Source: Roseburia sp. 831b (GTDB lineage: Bacteria > Bacillota > Clostridia > Lachnospirales > Lachnospiraceae). From it: a DNA stretch of 64,000 bases. The stretch lies in contig NZ_CP135162.1 of assembly GCF_001940165.2 (NCBI RefSeq), forward strand, positions 2,461,001 to 2,525,000, read 5' to 3'. The position numbers were made by a program, and so were the translations under genes. Positions 28,535 through 36,088 of the stretch are shown one piece after another; positions within the stretch are counted from its first letter, which is position 1, and each line of letters opens with the position of its first letter. A model generated the notes under the pieces. That model saw only the letters and a list, made by a program, of their open reading frames with translations, did not search any database and was not told the origin of the DNA.

Positions 28535-29182
28535 CTATAAAAGCTGTTCTAACTCATCCGCATCTTTTGCAAATACAGTTGCGCCGTTTTCTTTTAAAAA
28601 TTCCTTCTCACGGAATCCCCACAATACGGAAATGCATGGGAGTCCAGAATTTTTGGCTGTCATAACATCCACGTCGGAATCTCCGATGTAAACGGCATCT
28701 TCCTTTGTGACGCCGAGTTCACGGAACGCCTGGTTGACGGTGTCCGGTGCCGGTTTCTTCCGAATTCCTTCACACTCACCAATTGCAACGGTAATCACAT
28801 CTTTAAAATAAATCTGGTTCAGTTCTTTTACCGCGCTGTCCGCTTTATTGGACACAATTGCAAGGTGATAGCCTTCTTTGGAAAGCTTTTCTAATAAAGC
28901 CGGCATTCCGTCATACGGTCTTGTCTTATCGTTGCAGTGAACGGCATAATGTGCTTTAAAATCTGCGAAAATCTGGTCAGTCTCCGCTGTCTCCGTTCCC
29001 GCCGGAACGGCACGCTCAATCAAAAGACGGATTCCATTTCCGACAAAGCTTCTGACTTCCTCTATTGTTCTTTGTGGTTTGTTGTTTTTTTCCAGTGCTG
29101 CATTGACTGAGTTTGTCAAATCTTCTAAGGTATTTAACAATGTTCCATCTAAATCAAAAATCGCTGTTTTGTAGTGTTTCAT
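28535..29182 (-). CDS. HAD-family phosphatase (phosphoglycolate phosphatase-like)
   Basis: A 215-residue HAD hydrolase with the nucleophile motif AIFDLDGTLLNTLEDL, motif II IVSNKADSA, the catalytic lysine region and motif III YIGDSDVDVMTAKNSG. The cap domain is alpha-helical, so it is the subfamily of phosphoglycolate phosphatase and similar small-molecule phosphatases. The ATG at 29182 follows AAAGGATGG; the longer frame from 29212 lacks a good site. The physiological substrate is unknown. It follows the aldo/keto reductase by 35 bases. Confidence 0.9.
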   Translation of the reverse strand: MKHYKTAIFDLDGTLLNTLEDLTNSVNAALEKNNKPQRTIEEVRSFVGNGIRLLIERAVPAGTETAETDQIFADFKAHYAVHCNDKTRPYDGMPALLEKLSKEGYHLAIVSNKADSAVKELNQIYFKDVITVAIGECEGIRKKPAPDTVNQAFRELGVTKEDAVYIGDSDVDVMTAKNSGLPCISVLWGFREKEFLKENGATVFAKDADELEQLL

Positions 29183-29217
29183 CTCATTTCCATCCTTTCC
29201 GCCATCAAACATGTGAA

Positions 29218-30249
29218 TTAGTTCACACTAACCTCTCCTGCAAGTACTTTCTTGTAATCTTCGTAATTCTTTGCAAGAAGAGCCGGTGTATGTAATCCAT
29301 ACGGGCATTTGCTCATGCATTTGTTGCAGTGCATACAGCCTGCAATTTTGCTCATTTTCATCTGCCACTCCTCGGTTAACCAAGACGCAGATGGTGCACG
29401 GCGGAGCATCAAAGACATTCTGGCACAGTTATTGATTTCAATTCCCGCCGGACAGGGCATACAATACCCGCATCCTCTGCAAAAGTCTCCGCTCAGCTGC
29501 TTTTTATCATGCTCGATAATGGCTTTTATCTCTGCGGTAAGCACCGGTGGATGTTCGATAAAGGAAATAAACTCATCCAGTTCTTTTTCACGCTGCACGC
29601 CCCAGATTGGAAGTACATTTTCAAACTGTGCCTCAAACGCATACGCTGCTTTTGCATTGTTGATGAGTCCTCCCGATAATGCTTTCATCGCAATAAATCC
29701 CATATTGTGTTCTTTACATAGCGTAACCAGCTCCATATCTTTTTCCGTTGCAAGATAGCAGAATGGGAACTGCAAAGTCTCATAGAGTCCTGACTCAATC
29801 GCTTCTTTTGCGACCGCAAGGCGGTGATTGGTGATTCCGATATGGCGGATTTTCCCCTGTGCCTTTGCCTCTAACATCGCCTCATAAAGTCCGGTTCCAT
29901 CTCCCGGTTTCGGACAAAACGATGGATTGTGAAACTGATACAAATCAATATAATCGGTGCGAAGCATTTTTAAAGAGGTCTCTAAATCTTTCCAGAAATC
30001 ATCCGCATTCTGTGCTCCGGTCTTGGTTGCAATGTAAAGCTGTTCGCGGATTCCCTCGAATGCCTCTCCCAATTTTTCCTCACTGTCCGAATACCATCTT
30101 GCGGTATCAAAGAACGTGATTCCCGCATGGAACGCTTTTCTTGCCAGGGCAACGGCATCCTCCGCACTGACTCTTTGAATTGGAAGTGCCCCAAATCCAT
30201 TCTTGTTCACTGTAATATTGGTGCTTCCTAATGTAACATATTCCATCAT
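29218..30249 (-). CDS. Aldo/keto reductase with C-terminal 4Fe-4S domain
   Basis: The N-terminal 270 residues form an aldo/keto reductase barrel: FGALPIQRV, TFFDTARWYSDSEEKLGEAF (catalytic Asp and Tyr), the Lys in ATKTGA, and LYQFHNP. The C-terminal part carries two cysteine clusters, CRGCGYCMPCP and CMHCNKCMSKCPYG, typical of iron-sulfur AKRs in anaerobes. Such enzymes probably exchange electrons through the clusters, but the substrate is unknown. Two adjacent ATG codons overlap the stop codon of the LtaS-like gene; AAGGAGG upstream suits the second slightly better. Confidence 0.92.
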   Translation of the reverse strand: MMEYVTLGSTNITVNKNGFGALPIQRVSAEDAVALARKAFHAGITFFDTARWYSDSEEKLGEAFEGIREQLYIATKTGAQNADDFWKDLETSLKMLRTDYIDLYQFHNPSFCPKPGDGTGLYEAMLEAKAQGKIRHIGITNHRLAVAKEAIESGLYETLQFPFCYLATEKDMELVTLCKEHNMGFIAMKALSGGLINNAKAAYAFEAQFENVLPIWGVQREKELDEFISFIEHPPVLTAEIKAIIEHDKKQLSGDFCRGCGYCMPCPAGIEINNCARMSLMLRRAPSASWLTEEWQMKMSKIAGCMHCNKCMSKCPYGLHTPALLAKNYEDYKKVLAGEVSVN

Positions 30250-32222
30250 TGCTCCTCCTTATATGGGAAAAAAAGTGTACTTTTGTCTTTGTCAAACATA
30301 TTGTTGTATTGCAAAATCTGATACTTGTGAATCCAGTCTGCTTCCTCTCCGGCCGCATCCTCAATATGTTCAAAGCATCCATTTGCTTTTGAATAATATC
30401 CTCTGGAATTGATTGCCGGAATCTCCTCCTGCATATCTGCCAAAAACTGATTGTAAGCCGGAAGTTCGATTCCTGCACGCTCTAATGCCAGTGTGGAAAG
30501 GTAGTTCAGACTTGTGATGTCCACCTGTTCCTCCTCGCTGTCATAATTCGTCCAGATGAAAAATGGTACCGTATAAAGGTCTTCTAATTCATTCTCGGTT
30601 AGTCCTGACAAACCTTTCCCATTCAGGTATGGATAAAAGCTCGTTGACAGACTCGGCTGATGGTCACCGAAGAACACAATTTCAACCGGGTCATCCACAT
30701 TCTGAAAATAGGAAATCAGATATTCGAGTGCCTCGTCACTCCGGTGGAGCAAAGAAAGATACTGATTCACATCATAAAAACTCATTCCCAATAACCGTAC
30801 ATCCTGCCTAAAATTATCGTAGCTTTCCGTATAACCTCCATGATTTTGCATGGAGATACTCATGATAAAAAGATTCTCATTCGACGGTTTGCTTTCGTAC
30901 CGCTCGATAATTTTTTCATATAATTCCTGGTCTGTAATATAATCACGAAGCAGCTTTGTCTGGTCAAAATCATCGATAAAATGCATCTCATCAAAGCCAA
31001 GGCTTGGATATACCGTATTCCGGCTCCAGCCTGTCGCATAGTAAGGGTGCATCGCTACACAAGTGTACCCGACATTTTTCAGATTGGAAACAATGGAGGA
31101 CGGCTCATCCCCGATATACTGCTGATAAACAACAGAACCGCTCGGCAAAAATGCCATCGAATTTCCCGTCATAAATTCCCATTCAGAGTTCGGCGTCTTT
31201 GCTCCAAAAACGGAAGAAAGTGCATGTCCTTTGATACAGTTTTCCGAAAGGGAATCGTAAAAAGGTGTCACATCCATATTGGTCGTGTAATTTCCAACCA
31301 CCTGCAAATCCGCATAGGATTCATTCATAACTACAATTATAGTTGGTTTCTTTTGATTGGAATCGGAATTTGCCGTCGTGTCTGAGCTGGATGCTGAATC
31401 CGCCTCTGAGTCAGCCGTCTTTTCATACTGCTGCTCTAACTCCTCCACCGCCTCTTTCGAATAACCATCCGGTTTTGCAATAAAGGAATCCCGCACGCTT
31501 AATATAAAGTTTAAAACATAGCCGTTCCGATAGCTTCCCTTCTGCTCCCAAGTCTCCGTCACGGTATATTGTGTTGCGTTTCCAATGTAAACGGAAAGCA
31601 GCACGGCAACAGAGGTACAAAGCACTGCCATCCAGATTCTTTTTTGAAATTTCACATGGAATTTCCGAATCAATGCCACGTACAGGATTGTTAAAAAAAT
31701 CACATACACAGCCCGTGGCTCTAACACAAAATCATAATTCGATGCCACACTAAGACCGGTCTGCACGGATTTGATGTCACTGAAAATCAGTTCATTTCCA
31801 CGGAACAGATAGACAAAATAGTTCGTTCCCGCAAGTATCATGAAAAAAAGATGGGAAATGATACAAGTCAGTCCCGTATTATTCGTAAATATCTGGATGA
31901 AAAAATAAAATGCCAGACAGCACAATATATTCAGCAGCATCTTATCCGTTGTTATTTTGGCACGAAGTTCTGCATCCAGTAACAGATACTGCACCAGATA
32001 CGCAGAAAATAGGCTGCTTAGCCCAAACAGAAGTAATGTCCAAAGCCATGGCAGCTTGTCATTTAACGTAACCTCTATATTTTTTATGAGGAAATACCCT
32101 GCTCCAAACAATGGCAGTACCCACCAGGCATACCCTACTTTTCCAAGTAAGACCGCTGCTATTATCATGACTACGGCAAGTGCCAGCCATGTCCCCTTTT
32201 GCAATTTAAATGTGACCTTCAT
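30246..32222 (-). CDS. LtaS-like polyglycerolphosphate (lipoteichoic acid) synthase
   Basis: The 658-residue protein has five N-terminal membrane helices and a large external sulfatase-fold domain, as in LtaS and related phosphoglycerol transferases. Catalytic and metal features are visible: VVMNESYADL (Glu), GAKTPNSEWEFMTG (Thr nucleophile), SMQNHGG and VFFGDHQPSL (Asp, His). A Ser/Asp/Thr-rich linker precedes the catalytic domain. It polymerises glycerolphosphate from phosphatidylglycerol outside the cell. Nearby dltABCDX would D-alanylate the product. Related family members transfer phosphoglycerol to other polymers, so the exact polymer is inferred. Confidence 0.9.
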   Translation of the reverse strand: MKVTFKLQKGTWLALAVVMIIAAVLLGKVGYAWWVLPLFGAGYFLIKNIEVTLNDKLPWLWTLLLFGLSSLFSAYLVQYLLLDAELRAKITTDKMLLNILCCLAFYFFIQIFTNNTGLTCIISHLFFMILAGTNYFVYLFRGNELIFSDIKSVQTGLSVASNYDFVLEPRAVYVIFLTILYVALIRKFHVKFQKRIWMAVLCTSVAVLLSVYIGNATQYTVTETWEQKGSYRNGYVLNFILSVRDSFIAKPDGYSKEAVEELEQQYEKTADSEADSASSSDTTANSDSNQKKPTIIVVMNESYADLQVVGNYTTNMDVTPFYDSLSENCIKGHALSSVFGAKTPNSEWEFMTGNSMAFLPSGSVVYQQYIGDEPSSIVSNLKNVGYTCVAMHPYYATGWSRNTVYPSLGFDEMHFIDDFDQTKLLRDYITDQELYEKIIERYESKPSNENLFIMSISMQNHGGYTESYDNFRQDVRLLGMSFYDVNQYLSLLHRSDEALEYLISYFQNVDDPVEIVFFGDHQPSLSTSFYPYLNGKGLSGLTENELEDLYTVPFFIWTNYDSEEEQVDITSLNYLSTLALERAGIELPAYNQFLADMQEEIPAINSRGYYSKANGCFEHIEDAAGEEADWIHKYQILQYNNMFDKDKSTLFFPYKEEQ

Positions 32223-32271
32223 TTTTTATCCGTCTCTTTTTCTAAAATAGTCTGTTCGGTGCTACTATACA

Positions 32272-32302
32272 ACAAAATTCCCGGCTTATCAACCGGGAAT
32301 TC
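32272..32302 (-). terminator. Terminator after the flippase-like gene
   Basis: AATTCCCGG and CCGGGAATT form a 9-bp stem with an 8-base loop, followed by TTGTT on the minus strand. Confidence 0.85.
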
Positions 32303-32323
32303 CATGAAAAATTTATGATATTT

Positions 32324-33277
32324 TTATAAATCACTCGATGCTCTTTTTATCAAAATTCTGCGTACGATTACCACGACGGCTCCAATCAAAAATGGGAACA
32401 CAAACGTTCCAAAGCGATAGAGCAAGGATGCCGAGCCTGCAAGTCCGGTTCCAACAATGGAAGCAAACAATGCCGTAAACACAAACTCAGTTGAACCGAT
32501 TCCTGCCGGCGACGGAATGACTGCTGCAAGCATCACAGACATTGCCGTGACTGCCATCGTCTCGGTAATCGTCACCTGCGCATGGCTGACAAAAATCAGA
32601 TATGGAATTCCATACCAGAAAGCAGCTTTCAACAGGTTTAAAAGAATGGTCTCTATCACCAGTTTTTTCTTTTTCAGCAGTCTCCTTGCAGCATCTTCCA
32701 GCATCATACACTGCTCCGTCAACTGCGCAATCAGGACATCCAGCTTTCCCTTTCGGTTTAGCAGTCCCAAGAACCGCAAAAGCAAATCGTGAAACCATTT
32801 TGCCGAGCAGAACAGTACCAGTACCACTGTAATTATAATTGTAATTGCATATCCTGCTACCATCAGCCAGGTATAATCTGCAAAGTGCTCCCACATGCAG
32901 CCAAAGTTAAGCAGGAAAAAGATTCCCGAAAAAATCGCAATGCTAATCTTATGAAGTGCATATTCAATCATATACATTCCAAATCCCTGTGAAACTGCAA
33001 CTCCATTCTCGTTGAGATAATAAACTGCTGCCACACCAGCTCCGCTGCCAAGTGTCGCTACGCGGTAAAATGCACAGTAAAATGTATTTCCCATCGCCTT
33101 TGCAAATTTAAAATCCGGGTTATACTGCCTTGCAAGTATATATGTAATTACGCTTTCCACCACATCATAAAGAAGCGCACACATACAGATTGCAAGTACC
33201 ACCCACAATGGAGTCTTTTTCAATTGTGCAAGAATTGGGGCTGCCGAATCACGGAACGTATAAATAATCGCACCCAC
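32324..33277 (-). CDS. Lysylphosphatidylglycerol synthase TM-domain (UPF0104) flippase-like protein
   Basis: A membrane protein with about eight helices of the family shared with the MprF flippase domain (FYRVATLGSGAGVAAVYYLN, MLAAVIPSPAGIGSTEFVF). Such proteins move lipids or lipid-linked molecules across the membrane; the substrate here is unknown. The GTG at 33277 is the first standard start in frame, but the frame stays open to a TGA at 33370 and the extra codons read SKKQKQILKWLFVVVIVG, a plausible native N-terminus. A non-standard ATT at 33331, nine bases behind AGGA, may be the true start. It follows the radical SAM gene closely. Confidence 0.82.
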   Translation of the reverse strand: MGAIIYTFRDSAAPILAQLKKTPLWVVLAICMCALLYDVVESVITYILARQYNPDFKFAKAMGNTFYCAFYRVATLGSGAGVAAVYYLNENGVAVSQGFGMYMIEYALHKISIAIFSGIFFLLNFGCMWEHFADYTWLMVAGYAITIIITVVLVLFCSAKWFHDLLLRFLGLLNRKGKLDVLIAQLTEQCMMLEDAARRLLKKKKLVIETILLNLLKAAFWYGIPYLIFVSHAQVTITETMAVTAMSVMLAAVIPSPAGIGSTEFVFTALFASIVGTGLAGSASLLYRFGTFVFPFLIGAVVVIVRRILIKRASSDL

Positions 33278-33374
33278 AATGACTACTACAAATAACCATT
33301 TTAAAATCTGCTTTTGTTTTTTACTGATAATATCACCATATCCTTCTGTAACAGCACAAAAGCACCGTCACTTT

Positions 33375-34772
33375 TTATTTTTTCTTAAAGTTGGTATAGC
33401 CTTTTTGTTCATATGGATGTTCTTTCCAAAGTTTATCCGCAGTATCCTTCCATGCACAGGCATAAGCTTCGCATTTTCCACATAAGTGTTCAACTGGCTC
33501 TGCCTCTTCTACATCGGTAGAATGTGCTTTGGATTCTTTTACCATCTTCTGTAAAAGTTCCGGGTTCTCAAGCATTGGACATGGTCTTAACATATTATCG
33601 TTGAATGGCTGACCATCACGATATGCCATGAACAATGGCTGCTTCAAACATTCCAGTAAGGATTTCTCACGAATGTTTGCACCTGAGTAATGAATAAATA
33701 CACATGGTTCTACATCACCCTTTGGATTAATATGGCAGTAGTTTCTACCTCCGGCGATACATCCGCCTACAAATTCACCATCGTTCTGGAAGTCCATAAC
33801 GAAAATCTCTTTTCCGCCTTCTTTTGCACGAACCTCACGAATTCTGTGATAGATATATTCACGCTGCTCTGCGGTTGGCATCAGTTCCGGTGATGCTTTC
33901 ATTCCGACTGGCATTAAATGGAAATACCATGCGAAACGGCTTCCATGTTCTATCAATAAATCAAAGAATTCATCTGATGTTACAACATCCATGTTTTTAG
34001 AAGTATAGCATACTGAATTACCAAAAATCAATCCATTCTCATGAAGAAGATCCATTGCATGGATAACCTTGTCATAGACACCATTTCCTCTACGGAAATC
34101 GTTTGCCTCTTCAAATCCTTCCAAACTGATGGATAAGGACAGGTTTCCGACACGTTTCATCTCATCACAAAATGCCTGGTCTACCAGTGTACCATTGGTG
34201 TAACAATGGAATGCACATTCGTTATGTTTTTCACAAAGTTTGATGATATCTGCTTTACGAACCAATGGTTCTCCACCTGTCATCATATAGAAATAGATTC
34301 CAAGTTCTTTTCCCTGTGTTACAATGCTGTCTAACTCATCAAATGTCAAATTTAATTTATTACCATATTCTGCTGCCCAGCATCCGGTACAGTGCAGGTT
34401 ACAGGCACTGGTTGGGTCCATCAGGATCAGCCATGGAATATTACAATCATGTTCTTCTCTCATTTTACGGATTGTCTTTGTTCCTAAAAATGCAGCCTGG
34501 AAACCAAGATTTAAAGCTGTCATTTTTGCAACGTGTGGGTCTGTCTCATCTAACAAACGATTCACATAACGCATCCATTTATGGTCTGGGTTCTGAATCA
34601 TTGCTCTTGCACCATCATAAGACTCTTTGCTAAAGTTGTCTCCCATAAATTTCTCTGCAAGATCTACGATTTGTAATAATGCTTTCTCGCGGTCCTTGTT
34701 CAGATTCTTTAATGCTGCATCGACTGCAACACCGAATGCTTTTCGTTCTACTGTCTGTACTATCTTTCCCAT
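33375..34772 (-). CDS. Radical SAM protein with SPASM-like cysteines
   Basis: The 465-residue protein has a helical N-terminal part of about 110 residues, then the SAM cluster motif CNLHCTGC inside MDPTSACNLHCTGCWAAEYG, and the GGEP motif (MMTGGEPLVRK). C-terminal cysteines (GGCIAGGRNYCHINPKGDVEPC, cited as GGC, NYC and EPC; then CGKCEAYAC) suggest auxiliary iron-sulfur clusters. Pairing with a lipid-flippase-like protein suggests a lipid or envelope substrate. A membrane-spanning-lipid synthase role is one speculative option, since such enzymes are radical SAM proteins. GGAGG precedes the ATG. A 28-bp palindrome lies in its promoter region. Confidence 0.85.
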   Translation of the reverse strand: MGKIVQTVERKAFGVAVDAALKNLNKDREKALLQIVDLAEKFMGDNFSKESYDGARAMIQNPDHKWMRYVNRLLDETDPHVAKMTALNLGFQAAFLGTKTIRKMREEHDCNIPWLILMDPTSACNLHCTGCWAAEYGNKLNLTFDELDSIVTQGKELGIYFYMMTGGEPLVRKADIIKLCEKHNECAFHCYTNGTLVDQAFCDEMKRVGNLSLSISLEGFEEANDFRRGNGVYDKVIHAMDLLHENGLIFGNSVCYTSKNMDVVTSDEFFDLLIEHGSRFAWYFHLMPVGMKASPELMPTAEQREYIYHRIREVRAKEGGKEIFVMDFQNDGEFVGGCIAGGRNYCHINPKGDVEPCVFIHYSGANIREKSLLECLKQPLFMAYRDGQPFNDNMLRPCPMLENPELLQKMVKESKAHSTDVEEAEPVEHLCGKCEAYACAWKDTADKLWKEHPYEQKGYTNFKKK

Positions 34773-34876
34773 TCTATCATTCCTCCGTTGTTCTTACACA
34801 TTTTCTGTCTATACACGTAGTATAAAAATATTTATCTTATTTTTAAATATGCAAACTGTTTTTGGTGTCGTTCTCA

Positions 34877-34904
34877 AATATACATTTTGCCCAATTTGTA
34901 TATT
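34877..34904. promoter_or_regulatory. 28-bp palindromic operator (site 1), upstream of the radical SAM gene
   Basis: Arms AATATACA and TGTATATT enclose a core with TTG and CAA at symmetric positions (TTGCCCAA). On the minus strand a TATAAT lies directly upstream of it, so the operator would cover the transcription start. A second copy with the same layout is at 51231-51258. The remainder of the 34773-35131 gap is AT-rich promoter sequence for the two divergent genes. Confidence 0.65.
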
Positions 34905-35060
34905 ATATACCCTATGAAAAGGAAGTATATGCCACGTGACATAGTTTTAATTACTACGTATTATATCACATTCTTCTTTTCCGTCAACACCTGCTCTTTT
35001 TTCCTTTGCTTTTTTTCTTTCCTTTTTTCTGCATTTTTTCTTAATTATTATCCGAAATAC

Positions 35061-35089
35061 TGTTCAATATACCTGATTTTGGATATAAT
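35061..35089 (+). promoter_or_regulatory. Predicted promoter of the phospholipase gene
   Basis: TGTTCA (35061-35066) and a perfect TATAAT (35084-35089) are 17 bases apart, 43 bases ahead of the start codon at 35132. Confidence 0.6.
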
Positions 35090-35131
35090 AAAGGATACGA
35101 AAGAACTTATGTTACAAAGGAGGAACGAAAT

Positions 35132-36088
35132 ATGCCCGGTTTTACAACCCATTATCTTTTTGGTTCCGACACTTACCGTAGTTTAAAGTGCACCCCTTTA
35201 AAACGAAATTTATATTATAACCGTGCCGCCTATGCGCTTGGACTTCAGGGGCCGGATATTTTCTTTTATTATTTACCTTCTTATGCCATTCACGGCAGCA
35301 ACATTGGTGCACTTGCACATTGTAAGCGTTCCGGCGAGTTTTACCACAACCTTATCGAAAGCCGCAACCAGTTTGTCAGCTCCTCAGACCGGAAAATCTG
35401 CGATGCATATCTGATTGGTTTCCTGGGGCATTACACCTTAGACACCATCTGTCATCCTTATATTTATGCAAGAACCAATTATACCGGAAATAAGAAAGAC
35501 TACTTTGGAAAACATGCCTATTTAGAGGTCGACATTGACAGTGCCTTGCTTTATTCCAAGCTTCATAAACTGCCAAGCGAATTTCACCAGGCAAACACCA
35601 TTATCCTCTCACCACGCCAGCGTCATGTGGTCGCACGGATGCTTTACTTTGCCTACAAACGCACCTACCCGGAATACAAAATCCGCCTTAGCACCATGAT
35701 TCTTGGCATTTACTCGATGCAGATTGGGCTTCGCCTTTTGCATGATGCGACCGGTCAGAAAAAAGTGGCCGCACGTTTTATTGAGGGAAAATTATTAGGT
35801 TTTCCAAACTTTTCCCCGCTTGTGCCAAGTGATACGCTCCAGTTTTGTAAGGACCCTTTTAATATGAAGCATGATGTATGGCGCAATCCATGGAACCCGG
35901 AGTTCACCTCGGAAGAGACCTTTTTTGACCTCTACGAAAAAGCCGTTGTGCTTTATCGCAAACGTATCCATCTTCTGAATGCCTACCTGCGCTGCCCGGA
36001 TGATTCGGACTGTGCACAGCGTAATCTGCAGGCTTTTTTATCAGATTATGGTGATTTGTCCTTCCACAGCGGACTGCCAATCGGGTAG
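35132..36088 (+). CDS. Zinc-dependent phospholipase C family protein
   Basis: The 318-residue protein has the fold marks of zinc-dependent phospholipase C/S1-P1 nuclease proteins: N-terminal MPGFTTHYLFGSDTY with a metal His, GLQGPDIFFYY (Asp), FLGHYTLDTICHPYIYAR (His, Asp, His) and HAYLEVDIDSALL. No signal peptide is seen, so it is probably cytosolic. AAGGAGG precedes the ATG. The stop codon TAG overlaps the 3' end of the group II intron. Without the intron the frame would read GGA TAA, so the encoded protein is unchanged by the insertion. Confidence 0.88.
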   Translation: MPGFTTHYLFGSDTYRSLKCTPLKRNLYYNRAAYALGLQGPDIFFYYLPSYAIHGSNIGALAHCKRSGEFYHNLIESRNQFVSSSDRKICDAYLIGFLGHYTLDTICHPYIYARTNYTGNKKDYFGKHAYLEVDIDSALLYSKLHKLPSEFHQANTIILSPRQRHVVARMLYFAYKRTYPEYKIRLSTMILGIYSMQIGLRLLHDATGQKKVAARFIEGKLLGFPNFSPLVPSDTLQFCKDPFNMKHDVWRNPWNPEFTSEETFFDLYEKAVVLYRKRIHLLNAYLRCPDDSDCAQRNLQAFLSDYGDLSFHSGLPIG

